A stretch of 64,000 nt of DNA, taken from NCBI GenBank assembly GCA_947502635.1, contig CANNAN010000010.1, positions 124,001 to 188,000 on the forward strand. Direction: 5' to 3'. The translations under genes and the position numbers were made by a program. The notes below the pieces were generated by a model. The model saw only the letters and a list, made by a program, of their open reading frames with translations, was not told the origin of the DNA and searched no databases. The stretch is from an uncultured Flavobacteriaceae bacterium. GTDB taxonomy: Bacteria > Bacteroidota > Bacteroidia > Flavobacteriales > Flavobacteriaceae. This document shows positions 6,086-14,875 of this stretch, one piece after another (position 1 is the stretch's first letter; every line of letters begins with the position of its first letter).

Positions 6086-8506
6086 ATGGCAAAAATTAAA
6101 CACAATAATTTTCTGGATACTGTTAATGAAGTGTTTACAGATGCGAAAGAACAAGGCGTATTGCACTTATACGCAGAGGGAGATAATTTTACGGGAAGAA
6201 AAATAAGGGTGAAACAAAAAGATCTTTTTCATTTCGGAACAACTGGTTATTTAGGTTTAGAACAGGATAAGCGCTTAAAAGCAGCAGCGGTGGATGCTAT
6301 TTCTAGATATGGAACACAGTTTCCACTTTCTAAAAGTTATATTTCAAATCCGCTATATCGCGAACTAGAAGAGAAGGTTACTCAGTTGTATGATGCACCT
6401 ATTATTATTACTAAAAACAGTACCTTGGGACATCTAGGAGTTATCCCTAGTGCTGTTAATGATGGCGATGCTATTATTTTAGATCATCAGGTTCACTGGA
6501 GTGTACAAAGTGCAGCAAATGTGCTTAAAACCCGTAGTGTGCCTATTGAAATGATTAGACATAGCCACCTTGATATGTTGGAAGATAAAATCAAAAAACT
6601 ATCCTCTAAATATAAAAAGATCTGGTATATGGCCGATGGCGTTTATTCCATGTATGGCGATGTAGCTCCCATTGACGAGCTCATGCAGTTGTGTAATAAA
6701 TATCCGCAGTTACATTTGTATTTGGATGATGTTCATGGTATGAGTTGGGCAGGTAAACATGGTACAGGTTATGTGCTTAGTAAACTAAAGGAATTGCCCG
6801 ATAATATATTGTTGTTTGGAACCTTAAGCAAAACGTTTGGAGCCAGTGGTGCTGTGGCTGTATGCACGCATAAGAAAAGATACCATAAAATTAAAACTTT
6901 TGGAGGACCTTTAACTTTTTCAGCACAATTAGAGCCAGCTTCTGTTGCTGCAGCAATTGCATCTGCCAGTATTCACCTTTCTCCCGAGATTTATATGCTC
7001 CAAAATGAGCTGTTAGAGCGAATAACATTGTTTAACACATTATTAGCTGAAACAGATTTACCTTTGGTTGAACAAAATAACTCTCCAGTATTCTATATTG
7101 GCACAGGGATGCCAGTTACTGGATATAATTTTGTAAATAGATTGATGAAAGAAGGCTTTTTTGTGAATTTAGGAATTTTCCCCGCTGTGCCTGTTAAGAA
7201 TACAGGTGTGAGGATAACTATCTCTAGGCATAATCAAGCTGAAGAAATAAAAAGTCTGGTAGATGCTATGGTTTACCACTACCCGAAAGCTTTAGAGGAT
7301 ACACATACCACACCAGATAAAGTAAGGCACGCTTTTAAATTACCCGTTTTGAACGTAGTGCCCAAAAATAAAATTGTTGAGGGGTTTCGTATTGAATATG
7401 AAACGACTATTCAAAATATTGATAAAGATGAATGGAATAGACTTATGGGGAAGCAAGGTGTATTCGATTGGGATGGTCTACTTTTTCTTGAAAATGTCTT
7501 TACACAAAATGAGCTTTCTGAAAATAATTGGGATTTTCATTATATCCTTATCAAGGATGAGGCGAATACTCCGATAATAGCTACATTTTTTACATATGCC
7601 TTATGGAAAGAAGATATGCTTGCACCAATTTCTGTTTCCATTAAATTAGAGGAAATACGAAAAAAGGATCCTTATTATTTAACCTCTCATGTGTTGGGTA
7701 TGGGGTCTCCATTTACTGAAGGAGAACATCTCTATTTGGATAAATCGCATTCTCATTGGAAATTAGCAATGAAACAGATGTTAAATAAAATTGAAGATCT
7801 GGAACAGCAATTTAATTCAAATTGGGTGGTGTTGAGAGATTTTGAACACAATGATCAACTGAGCCAATTATTGCATCAACAGGGTTTTATTAAGACTGTG
7901 ATGCCCGATTCGTGTCAAGTACTTGATCTTTCTTGGGAAACTATGGATGATTATCCAGAATCATTGTCTACGCGTTCCAGAAAACACTTTAAAAAAGATA
8001 TTAAGCCTTATGAAGATCGTTTTAAAATAGTATTTAATGAAGCACCAAACCAAAAACAAGTAGATCAATTTTATGAGTTATACAGTAATGTAAATAAACA
8101 TAATCTTGCTTTGAACATGTTCCCTCTGCCAAAAAAACTATTTACCATGATGTCCCAACATTCTAATTGGGAGTTTTTAACACTTTATTTAAAAGAGACC
8201 TTTAATAAAGGAAAATCACATCTACCAGTGGGTGTTATGTTTTGTTACAAAAATTTGGGAGCAACATATACGCCAGCTTTTATTGGTATGGATTATGATT
8301 TTACCGATGAGCATCAGATTTATAGACAGTTATTATACCAAACAATAAAACGAGCTACAGCACATGGGTTTAAAAAGATAGATTTTGGTATGACAGCATC
8401 TTTTGAAAAGAAAAAAGTGGGAGCGACTATTATTCCTAAATCAGCTTATATACAAGCGAAGGATAATTTTTCTTTAGAGTTAATGGGGGTTATGGAAAGT
8501 AATTAG
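6086..8506 (+). CDS. alpha-oxoamine synthase fused to FemAB/GNAT-type N-acyltransferase
   Basis: 806 residues, about twice the usual length of an alpha-oxoamine synthase. Residues about 1-410 are a complete PLP fold-type I synthase of the SPT/KBL/AONS group: FGTTGYLGL near 50, DDVHGMSW with Asp214 and His217, and the Schiff-base lysine 249 in GTLSKTFGASG. Residues about 430-806 form an acyl-CoA N-acyltransferase (FemAB_like/GNAT) domain, with STRSRKHFKKDI near 630, then GATYTPAFIGMDYDF and KIDFGMTASFEKKKVGA near the end. Such a fusion would condense an amino acid with an acyl thioester and then N-acylate the product, as in ceramide or sulfonolipid synthesis. The bacterial ceramide synthase of Caulobacter is, as I recall, also of the GNAT superfamily. 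The actual substrates are not known. There is no membrane segment or signal peptide. Confidence 0.8.
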   Translation: MAKIKHNNFLDTVNEVFTDAKEQGVLHLYAEGDNFTGRKIRVKQKDLFHFGTTGYLGLEQDKRLKAAAVDAISRYGTQFPLSKSYISNPLYRELEEKVTQLYDAPIIITKNSTLGHLGVIPSAVNDGDAIILDHQVHWSVQSAANVLKTRSVPIEMIRHSHLDMLEDKIKKLSSKYKKIWYMADGVYSMYGDVAPIDELMQLCNKYPQLHLYLDDVHGMSWAGKHGTGYVLSKLKELPDNILLFGTLSKTFGASGAVAVCTHKKRYHKIKTFGGPLTFSAQLEPASVAAAIASASIHLSPEIYMLQNELLERITLFNTLLAETDLPLVEQNNSPVFYIGTGMPVTGYNFVNRLMKEGFFVNLGIFPAVPVKNTGVRITISRHNQAEEIKSLVDAMVYHYPKALEDTHTTPDKVRHAFKLPVLNVVPKNKIVEGFRIEYETTIQNIDKDEWNRLMGKQGVFDWDGLLFLENVFTQNELSENNWDFHYILIKDEANTPIIATFFTYALWKEDMLAPISVSIKLEEIRKKDPYYLTSHVLGMGSPFTEGEHLYLDKSHSHWKLAMKQMLNKIEDLEQQFNSNWVVLRDFEHNDQLSQLLHQQGFIKTVMPDSCQVLDLSWETMDDYPESLSTRSRKHFKKDIKPYEDRFKIVFNEAPNQKQVDQFYELYSNVNKHNLALNMFPLPKKLFTMMSQHSNWEFLTLYLKETFNKGKSHLPVGVMFCYKNLGATYTPAFIGMDYDFTDEHQIYRQLLYQTIKRATAHGFKKIDFGMTASFEKKKVGATIIPKSAYIQAKDNFSLELMGVMESN

Positions 8507-8569
8507 TTTGTCTATTTAATCCGTAAATAAAGGTCATATCTAAACTGTAAAAAACAGAATGTCAAGTCG

Positions 8570-8599
8570 AACCTTCAACTTTAAGTTGAAGGTTTTTTT
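8570..8599 (+). terminator. Rho-independent terminator after the synthase-acyltransferase gene
   Basis: The stem AACCTTCAAC pairs with GTTGAAGGTT across a short TTTAA loop, followed by a run of seven T (8593-8599). It lies about 65 bp past the stop codon at 8506. Confidence 0.85.
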
Positions 8600-8909
8600 A
8601 TGTCTTAACCTAAGTAAAGATTTTATTGGATTGGTTTTCCTCATTTGTTCTGTAAAATAGCTTTAGATACAATTTTATAAGAAATTGATACAACATTATA
8701 AGTGATAAGGTATAGTCTATAATACTTTCGCTTAAAATATGTTGGGCTTTATTTATAAGGTACTTGTCTGTGTTTAAATGGCAAAAGTGACAGAAAGGAA
8801 GAGGTATTTGGACAATATGGATACCATAGCTTGGAATGTTACAGATTATTTTTACTCTAAAGAATATTTACCAATATATAAATGAAACATAATAAAATCA
8901 ATAACAAAT
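8600..8909. other. gap before the glycosidase genes; possible 35-codon ORF
   Basis: No terminator, repeat or RNA gene was recognised. A short plus-strand frame at 8778-8885 starts ATG GCA AAA GTG and encodes 35 residues (MAKVTERKRYLDNMDTIAWN and on to a TGA), ending 24 bp before the next gene. It may be a leader peptide, a relic or chance. I give it little weight. Confidence 0.3.
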
Positions 8910-10229
8910 ATGAATAAAAAAATAGTCATTCTATCAAGTATATGTGCTTTTATATTCGCTTGCCAAACTTCAGGAAAAAAAGAAATAGCATTAGAAAGTA
9001 CTAAAGAAATAAAGAAAATGAATGTAGAAAATCTTCGTCCTTTATTGACTGGTATTACTTCTAAATATGATGAATTTAGACCTAAAGTTATTCAACCAGC
9101 AGAAGGATATTTAAAATACCCTTATCTTATTCCAGCAGGTTTTTATAAACAAATGTGGGATTGGGATGGTTTTTTTATGGGTAACCATTTTGTAAGTATA
9201 GGGAAACCAGAATATCTAAAGTATTGGGCGCTCAATTTGATAGAAGGAATTGATGAAGAAGGGTATGCTTCTGGTTGTGCAACAACAAAAGGGCCTCGAT
9301 TACTTTTTGGTAAATTCGCAATGAAACCGTTTTTATCTCAAGGGGTGCATTTTGCTTCAAAAGGACTGCAAGATTATAAATGGGTAGTACCTTATTACGA
9401 CGCTCTTAAAAAAGTACTTGAATATAGAGAAAAGACTCAGCAAGATGAAAAAACTGGTTTGTTTTTCTGGGAGAATGGTATGCAAAGTGGTGCAGATAAT
9501 AATGTAGCAATGAATTATTTTACAGATGATAAGCGATCATTTTTAGCACCAGACGCAAGCGCCTTTCAGTATAAAGAATACCTTGCCCAAGCACAAATAG
9601 CTCAGAATTTAGGAAAATTAGAAGAGGCAAGTCAATATAAAATAAAAGCAGATAATTTAAAAAAGGCGATTAATAAATACCTTTGGTCTGAAGAAGATAA
9701 TATTTACTATACAGTAGATAGAGAGACTGGCGATTTTTATAAAAGAGTTAGTTACTCTTCTTTTGTGCCATTGATGCATAATATTGCACCTCAGGAAAAG
9801 GGAAAATTAATGGTATCTGAGTATTTAATAAATCCAGATCATATGAAAGCTAAATATGGCTTCAGAACTTTATCATTACAAGATCCAGATTATAATAATA
9901 AGAATATCATTGTACCTTTTTCTAATTGGCAAGGTCCAGTTTGGCCTATCGCAAATTATATTTATTCTATTGGATTGAAAAATTATGGTTTTAATGAAGC
10001 TCTTTATTGGCAAGCAGAGACTTTAGGAACATTATTACTCAACGACATTGAAAAATATAATACGATGCATGAAAACTACCATGCAGATACAGGAGAACCA
10101 TTGGCTCCCAGCCATGACCATGTAGATAAAGATGGGAACATTGTTGGATTCATTAGTTGGAATCTTTGTATTCAAAACCTTTTAGAAGGCGTTGTTGACG
10201 ATAAATGGATGTTGCTAGAAATTGAATAA
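8910..10229 (+). CDS. lipoprotein glycosidase, GH63/trehalase-like (alpha/alpha)6 barrel
   Basis: 439 residues. The N-terminus MNKKIVILSSICAFIFAC is a lipoprotein signal with lipid-modified Cys18, so the enzyme is membrane-anchored, probably facing the periplasm or exported. The body matches the MGH1/GH63-like six-hairpin fold: QMWDWDGFFMG near 82-91, the SGADNN segment near 195 with a candidate catalytic aspartate, NWQGPVWPIANY near 345, and TMHENYHADTGE near the end with a candidate catalytic glutamate. It likely cleaves a gluco- or uronate-type oligosaccharide; specificity cannot be told. It lies in the same direction as a second secreted glycosidase-like gene 265 bp downstream and near lacI-kdgK-eda, suggesting one polysaccharide pathway. 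Confidence 0.8.
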   Translation: MNKKIVILSSICAFIFACQTSGKKEIALESTKEIKKMNVENLRPLLTGITSKYDEFRPKVIQPAEGYLKYPYLIPAGFYKQMWDWDGFFMGNHFVSIGKPEYLKYWALNLIEGIDEEGYASGCATTKGPRLLFGKFAMKPFLSQGVHFASKGLQDYKWVVPYYDALKKVLEYREKTQQDEKTGLFFWENGMQSGADNNVAMNYFTDDKRSFLAPDASAFQYKEYLAQAQIAQNLGKLEEASQYKIKADNLKKAINKYLWSEEDNIYYTVDRETGDFYKRVSYSSFVPLMHNIAPQEKGKLMVSEYLINPDHMKAKYGFRTLSLQDPDYNNKNIIVPFSNWQGPVWPIANYIYSIGLKNYGFNEALYWQAETLGTLLLNDIEKYNTMHENYHADTGEPLAPSHDHVDKDGNIVGFISWNLCIQNLLEGVVDDKWMLLEIE

Positions 10230-10371
10230 AATATGAGCTGTTTTATGTGGATTATATTCGTATTCTGAATCTATTAGATCGATATCTTTTGATTTAATAT
10301 ATTTGAAAGCAGTGAAAAATAGTAGTGAAGCATTTATGATTTTAATTTGCTAGATTAAACCACTCGAAATC

Positions 10372-10384
10372 GATAGTGACTATC
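10372..10384. promoter_or_regulatory. 13-bp palindrome upstream of secreted glycosidase
   Basis: GATAGTGACTATC is a perfect palindrome around a central G and extends imperfectly as ATCGATAGTGACTATCAAT. It lies 111 bp upstream of the gene at 10495. It differs from the LacI operators at 13.6-13.7 kb, so it would need another regulator. It may be chance. Confidence 0.25.
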
Positions 10385-10494
10385 AATAAATTTAAATATT
10401 TTGAAAAAGCTTGTGTTAAGTGCCGTTGAAATACTCAATATGGCATTGAACTTACTTTTTTAAACAACCTATTCATTAAAATTATATATGCGTT

Positions 10495-12537
10495 ATGAAT
10501 AAAAGAATAGTGACTTTATTATTGTTTTTACTTGTTCAATTTTCCTTATTTGCCCAAGATACTAGTAATGAACCTAGAAATCATTGGCGTATTTCTGGCG
10601 ATGCAGAGATTACTTTCAATATAGATAATCAAGATAATTTGCCTTATACCGATAATATTGAAATGGCGGGTAAACGTGTTGCAGGTATTATTGAATATAG
10701 TATAGATGATAAAGGAAAACTGTCTTTAAATAGAAAAATATTTTTTCCACAATTACATGAATTTAAAACATCAGAAGATACATGGTTTCATGATTATAGA
10801 GCTTATTTAGAAGGGGAGTATACCGACGCATTGCTGCCAAAGCTTTATATAAAAAATGAGCAATTTGTTCCAGGAATTATAAAAACGGTTTCCATAAATG
10901 GGATACTCAATTTTGTACACCATCCGTCTAAAAATGGATTACTATTATCCCGATCACTTTTCCCATCCATGGACGAACGGCTTTTTACAGAAATGTGGAC
11001 CATAAAAAATACTACAGATTCCGTTATGAAGATTCAAGCTGGTAATACATCTCTTGAATTTAATGATTATGGTTCTAAAGGAAAATATAGCAGGCGTATT
11101 CAGACCAATGCACCTGAAAGTATCGTGTTAAAGCCTGAAGAAGAAATGTCATTTTCGTTGACAATAGCTGCTAAGACTTCTGAGGAAAAGTACCCAGAAG
11201 AAGCAGTTAGTAAAACTTTATCAAAGCGAAAAGCATTTATAGACTTAATGGCAGGAGCATTACAACTTGATACACCAAATCCTGCATTAAATACCCTATT
11301 TGAATTTTCTAAAATAAGAGCATCAGAAAGTATTTTTGAGTCCGAATTAGGTTTAATTCATTCCCCTGGAGGTGGTCGTTACTATGTAGGTATATGGGCA
11401 AATGATCAAGCAGAATATATCAATCCGTTTTTTCCATATTTAGGCTATGCTATCGGTAATGAATCTGCAATGAATACATTTAGGGCATTTGCGAAAGAAA
11501 CTAATTCTGAATATAAAAAAATTAGATACGCGTTCGAAATTGAAGGTTTGGTAAAACCTTTCTTAAAGGACCGAGGAGATGCAGCAATGATTGCATACGG
11601 AGCAGCACATTATGCTATGGCACTTGGCGATACCCGTATTGCTAATGAGTTGTGGCCACTTATAGAATGGTGCCTGGAATATTGTAACAGACAACTTAAC
11701 GAGGAAGGTGTTGTCTTGTCTGAGACTGATGAAATGGAAGGAAGAATAGAAACTGGGAACGCAAATTTATCGACATCGTCATTATATTATGGTGCACTAA
11801 ATCATGCCAAAGACTTAGCAAAATCTCTTCATAAATCGAAAATATTACAAAATAAATATGGAGAACAAGCAAGTAAACTTCGCGTAGCCATAGAAAACTA
11901 TTTTGGAGCTACCGTAGAAGGTTTAGATACGTATAAATATTATAAAGAACACAAATATTTACGTCATTGGATTTGTCTTCCTTTAGTAGTTGGTCTTAAT
12001 AAAAGAAAAGACGCTACCGTTGAGGCGCTGTTTAATCGTCTTTGGACAAATAATGGTGTTCATGTCGAAAAAAATAGTGATGATGAAGCCATTACTAAGA
12101 TCTTTTGGGATCGTGGCACCTTATACGCCTTGCGTGGTACCTTTGCTTCTGGCGAGACAAAGAAATCTTTAGAAAAACTAGAGCAATTTTCAGAAAAAAG
12201 ATTGTTAGGAAATAGAGTACCTTATGTCGTTGAAGCATTCCCAGAAGGTAATATGGCACATTTATCTGCAGAAAGCGCTTTGTATTGTAGAGTTTTTACC
12301 GAAGGTGTTTTTGGTATCACGCCTAGAGGGCTTAATAGTTTTACTTGCACACCCAGACTACCTGAAAACTGGGACTATATGAATTTAAACAATATCAAGG
12401 CATTTGGAGAAGATTTCAGCATACAAGTAAATAGAGCAGGAAAACAAATAAAAGTAAAAGTGTTTAAAAGTAATGGTAAAGTAATACTCAACAAGAAAAT
12501 TACTAAAGGAAACTCAGTAAACGTAACATTTAGATAG
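10495..12537 (+). CDS. secreted six-hairpin glycosidase-like protein
   Basis: 680 residues with a cleavable signal peptide (residues 1-21, ending LFAQ). An N-terminal beta-sandwich (about 25-245) precedes an (alpha/alpha)6-type domain: IHSPGGGRYYVGIWANDQAE near 300, FLKDRGDAAMIAYGAAHYAM near 365, ETDEMEGRIETGNANLSTSS near 420. A C-terminal beta-domain carries GITPRGLNSFTCTPRLPENW. The layout fits GH78/GH95-type six-hairpin enzymes, and the acidic residues in NDQAEY and ETDEMEGR are candidate catalytic residues. I cannot assign a CAZy family. It ends only 23 bp from the convergent lacI gene, so both may be read against each other's 3' ends. The context suggests a role in feeding uronate-type sugars to kdgK-eda. 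Confidence 0.7.
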   Translation: MNKRIVTLLLFLLVQFSLFAQDTSNEPRNHWRISGDAEITFNIDNQDNLPYTDNIEMAGKRVAGIIEYSIDDKGKLSLNRKIFFPQLHEFKTSEDTWFHDYRAYLEGEYTDALLPKLYIKNEQFVPGIIKTVSINGILNFVHHPSKNGLLLSRSLFPSMDERLFTEMWTIKNTTDSVMKIQAGNTSLEFNDYGSKGKYSRRIQTNAPESIVLKPEEEMSFSLTIAAKTSEEKYPEEAVSKTLSKRKAFIDLMAGALQLDTPNPALNTLFEFSKIRASESIFESELGLIHSPGGGRYYVGIWANDQAEYINPFFPYLGYAIGNESAMNTFRAFAKETNSEYKKIRYAFEIEGLVKPFLKDRGDAAMIAYGAAHYAMALGDTRIANELWPLIEWCLEYCNRQLNEEGVVLSETDEMEGRIETGNANLSTSSLYYGALNHAKDLAKSLHKSKILQNKYGEQASKLRVAIENYFGATVEGLDTYKYYKEHKYLRHWICLPLVVGLNKRKDATVEALFNRLWTNNGVHVEKNSDDEAITKIFWDRGTLYALRGTFASGETKKSLEKLEQFSEKRLLGNRVPYVVEAFPEGNMAHLSAESALYCRVFTEGVFGITPRGLNSFTCTPRLPENWDYMNLNNIKAFGEDFSIQVNRAGKQIKVKVFKSNGKVILNKKITKGNSVNVTFR

Positions 12538-12560
12538 AAAAGGTCAAGATGGGTTCAGAA

Positions 12561-13592
12561 TTAAGAGTTTTTAATATTTGAAGAATCTCTAATAATTAAT
12601 TCGGCGTCCAATATTATTTTATTCAATTGTTGCTTAATAATCGTTTTTTTAGCGTGTTGTAAAAATGTTTTAGCTGCTTGTTTTCCGATTTCAATACTAT
12701 GTTGGTTGATACTTGTAATGGTAGGTGTTACCATGCCAGTAAAAGGTTCGTTGCCAAATCCAACTAAAGCAATATCTTCAGGAATTCTAATGCCTCGTTC
12801 ATTTAATACTTGTAGAGCTCCTAAAGCAGCATAATCACCAGCCACGTAAACAGCGTCAGGCTTATCTTTTAAAGCTAATAGTTGAATCATTTTCTCTCTC
12901 CCGTCTTCAGTAGTAAGACTGCTCTCAATTAACAGTTCGTCCTCTAAAGGAAGTTGGTGTTTTTTTAGGGCATCAATATAACCTCTAATTCTATTATTAA
13001 AAATCCGCGTATGCTTATAGCCTCCAATATGAGCAATTCGTTTGCAGCCTTCTTGTACTAAATGATCAACAATTAAATGACTACTATCATAATCATTAAT
13101 TCCAATATAATCGACGTTTAAATCGTTTTCTCCACGATCAAATAAAATTAAAGGAATTCCTTTAGATTTAATTTTTTCGTAATATTCTAAATTAATAGTT
13201 TCATTAGCCATAGAAGCTATAATACCATCTACTTGTGTGAATAATAGTGTATCAATATTACGGCACTCCTTTTTATAAGATTCGTTAGATTGGGTAATAA
13301 TAATATTATAACCCTCTTTATTTAATTCTTCCTCTATATTCTGAATCACAGAAGAAAAAAAGTTGCTATTCGTTCTAGGAACAATAACACCTACTAAATG
13401 ACTTTTTCCTTTACGTAAGGCACTGGCTAGATGGTTTGGTTGATAATTTAGGTTTTTAGCAACCTGCTTTACAGCTTTTTTAGTTTTTTCACTTATACGA
13501 GAGTCATCATGTAAAGCTTTAGAAACTGCGGCAGGAGAGATGTTTAAAACGTTCGCAATATCTTTTATGGTGGTTTTCTTTTTGATATTCAA
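12561..13592 (-). CDS. LacI-family transcriptional repressor
   Basis: 344 residues from a proposed TTG start at 13592. The helix-turn-helix TIKDIANVLNISPAAVSKAL and hinge YQPNHLASALRKGKSHLVGV are followed by a periplasmic-binding-like sugar domain. The open frame can be extended to an ATG at 13652, but that ATG lies inside the -33 box of a near-perfect promoter (TTTTG-N19-TATATTTG on the minus strand, 13654-13623), and the 30-bp operator lies downstream of it. Transcription should begin near 13610, so the start must be downstream; TTG 13592 gives NIKKKTTIKDIA, the normal LacI N-terminus. It is divergent from kdgK, with two operators between, and presumably represses kdgK-eda and itself until a pathway intermediate such as KDG binds. 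Confidence 0.9.
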   Translation of the reverse strand: MNIKKKTTIKDIANVLNISPAAVSKALHDDSRISEKTKKAVKQVAKNLNYQPNHLASALRKGKSHLVGVIVPRTNSNFFSSVIQNIEEELNKEGYNIIITQSNESYKKECRNIDTLLFTQVDGIIASMANETINLEYYEKIKSKGIPLILFDRGENDLNVDYIGINDYDSSHLIVDHLVQEGCKRIAHIGGYKHTRIFNNRIRGYIDALKKHQLPLEDELLIESSLTTEDGREKMIQLLALKDKPDAVYVAGDYAALGALQVLNERGIRIPEDIALVGFGNEPFTGMVTPTITSINQHSIEIGKQAAKTFLQHAKKTIIKQQLNKIILDAELIIRDSSNIKNS

Positions 13593-13600
13593 ATTTTTTA

Positions 13601-13630
13601 TATATTTGCTTAAACGTTTAAGCAAATATA
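13601..13630. promoter_or_regulatory. LacI operator O1, 30-bp perfect palindrome
   Basis: The left half TATATTTGCTTAAAC (13601-13615) is followed directly by its exact reverse complement (13616-13630). The TTTAAACGTTTAA-like centre is typical of LacI-family operators. The right half overlaps the -7 box of lacI, so binding should shut off lacI (autorepression). Confidence 0.9.
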
Positions 13631-13654
13631 CTGCGTTAGTTTTTATAATCAAAA
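13623..13654 (-). promoter_or_regulatory. lacI promoter of Bacteroidota type
   Basis: On the minus strand, TTTTG (13654-13650) is followed by 19 bp and then TATATTTG (13630-13623), an exact match to TTTG/TAnnTTTG. The -7 box lies inside operator O1. The expected start point is around 13610. Confidence 0.75.
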
Positions 13655-13694
13655 TCGCAATAATTTTATGGTTTTGATTATATTTTAGTATAAC

Positions 13695-13712
13695 TGCTTA
13701 AACGTTTAAGCA
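13695..13712. promoter_or_regulatory. LacI operator O2
   Basis: TGCTTAAACGTTTAAGCA is an 18-bp perfect palindrome identical to the core of O1. The two centres are 88 bp apart (about 8.4 helical turns), a spacing compatible with DNA looping. It lies 34 bp upstream of the kdgK start and should control kdgK. Confidence 0.85.
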
Positions 13713-13746
13713 ATAAACAAATTAAACTAAAATAATAATTTAAACA

Positions 13747-14793
13747 ATGGGTAAAGTAGTAACATTTGGAGAAATCATGTTAAGATTAGCTCCTCAAGGA
13801 TTTTTAAGATTTTCACAAGCAAATAATTTTGATGTTATTTATGGTGGAGGTGAATCAAACGTAGCAGTATCGTTAGCTAATTATGGTGTTTCAGTAGATT
13901 TTGTAACACGTATACCAAAAAATGATATTGGTGAGTGTGCTATGATGGAGATGCGTAAAAGAGGTGTTGGTGTCGATAAGATTGTTTATGGAGGAGATCG
14001 TTTAGGTATATACTTTTTAGAAACAGGAGCTGTTTCAAGAGGAAGTAAAGTCGTTTACGATAGAGCACATTCTGCTATGGCAGAAATTGAATCAGGAATG
14101 ATTGATTGGGATGCTGTTTTTGAAGGTGTAGAATGGTTTCATTGGACTGGTATTACTCCTGCAATTTCTCAGGGGTCTGCAGATGTTTGTCTGGAAGCTG
14201 TAAAAGCTGCAAGTGCAAAAGGAATTACTATTTCTACCGATTTAAATTACCGTGCAAAATTATGGAATTACTGTGATGATGCTCATAGAGAAGCGGTCAT
14301 GACAGAATTAACATCGTACTGTGATATCGTATTAGGAAACGAAGAAGATGCAGAAATGCACTTTGGTATCAAACCAGAAGGTATTTCAGTTCAAACGCAA
14401 GGGCATGATGTAAAAGCTGAAGCGTTCTTATCTGTTTGTCAACAAATGATGGAAAAATTTCCAAGAGCTAAGAAAGTAATTACAACATTAAGAGGTTCTA
14501 TTTCTGCATCTCACAATACATGGGCTGGTGTTTTATATGATGGTAAGAAAATGTACGAGACACGTCAATACCAAATTACAGATATCGTTGATAGAGTAGG
14601 TGGTGGTGATAGTTTTATGGGTGGTTTAATCTACGGATTGTTAAAGTACCCTGAAGATGACCAAAATGCTTTAGATTTTGCTGTAGCTGCATCTTGTTTA
14701 AAACACACTATAAAAGGTGATGCAAACTTAGCGACTGTTAGTGAAGTAGAAAAATTAATGGGTGGTGACGCTTCAGGTCGCGTAGCTAGATAA
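13747..14793 (+). CDS. kdgK: 2-dehydro-3-deoxygluconokinase (KDG kinase, PfkB family)
   Basis: 348 residues. The PfkB fold begins MGKVVTFGEIMLRLAP, with the sugar-binding GGGESNVAVSLANYG near 33-47. The PfkB signature 2 DRVGGGDSFMGG near 283 contains the catalytic base Asp288. It phosphorylates 2-keto-3-deoxygluconate to KDPG using ATP in the cytoplasm. The assignment to KDG rests on the family pattern plus the adjacent eda gene, since PfkB sugar specificity is hard to call alone. It is separated from eda by 82 bp containing a stem-loop. The operator O2 just upstream implies LacI-type repression. Confidence 0.9.
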   Translation: MGKVVTFGEIMLRLAPQGFLRFSQANNFDVIYGGGESNVAVSLANYGVSVDFVTRIPKNDIGECAMMEMRKRGVGVDKIVYGGDRLGIYFLETGAVSRGSKVVYDRAHSAMAEIESGMIDWDAVFEGVEWFHWTGITPAISQGSADVCLEAVKAASAKGITISTDLNYRAKLWNYCDDAHREAVMTELTSYCDIVLGNEEDAEMHFGIKPEGISVQTQGHDVKAEAFLSVCQQMMEKFPRAKKVITTLRGSISASHNTWAGVLYDGKKMYETRQYQITDIVDRVGGGDSFMGGLIYGLLKYPEDDQNALDFAVAASCLKHTIKGDANLATVSEVEKLMGGDASGRVAR

Positions 14794-14800
14794 ATTATTA

Positions 14801-14870
14801 AATGTTTAGATGTTTAATCGTTGATTTGTGTAATCGATTCAACAGTTAAACAAATAAACGCATAAACATT
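14801..14870. repeat. stem-loop between kdgK and eda
   Basis: AATGTTTA (14801-14808) and TGTTTAATCGTTGA (14811-14824) can pair with TCAACAGTTAAACA (14839-14852) and TAAACATT (14863-14870), giving a nested hairpin that fills the intercistronic gap. No T-run follows. It may stabilise or process the mRNA; there is no direct evidence. Confidence 0.45.
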
Positions 14871-14875
14871 AAAAG

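Noticed and set aside
13593-13652. Annotating lacI from ATG 13652
   Set aside because: The extra 20 codons contain the 30-bp operator and the lacI promoter and add residues absent from LacI proteins.
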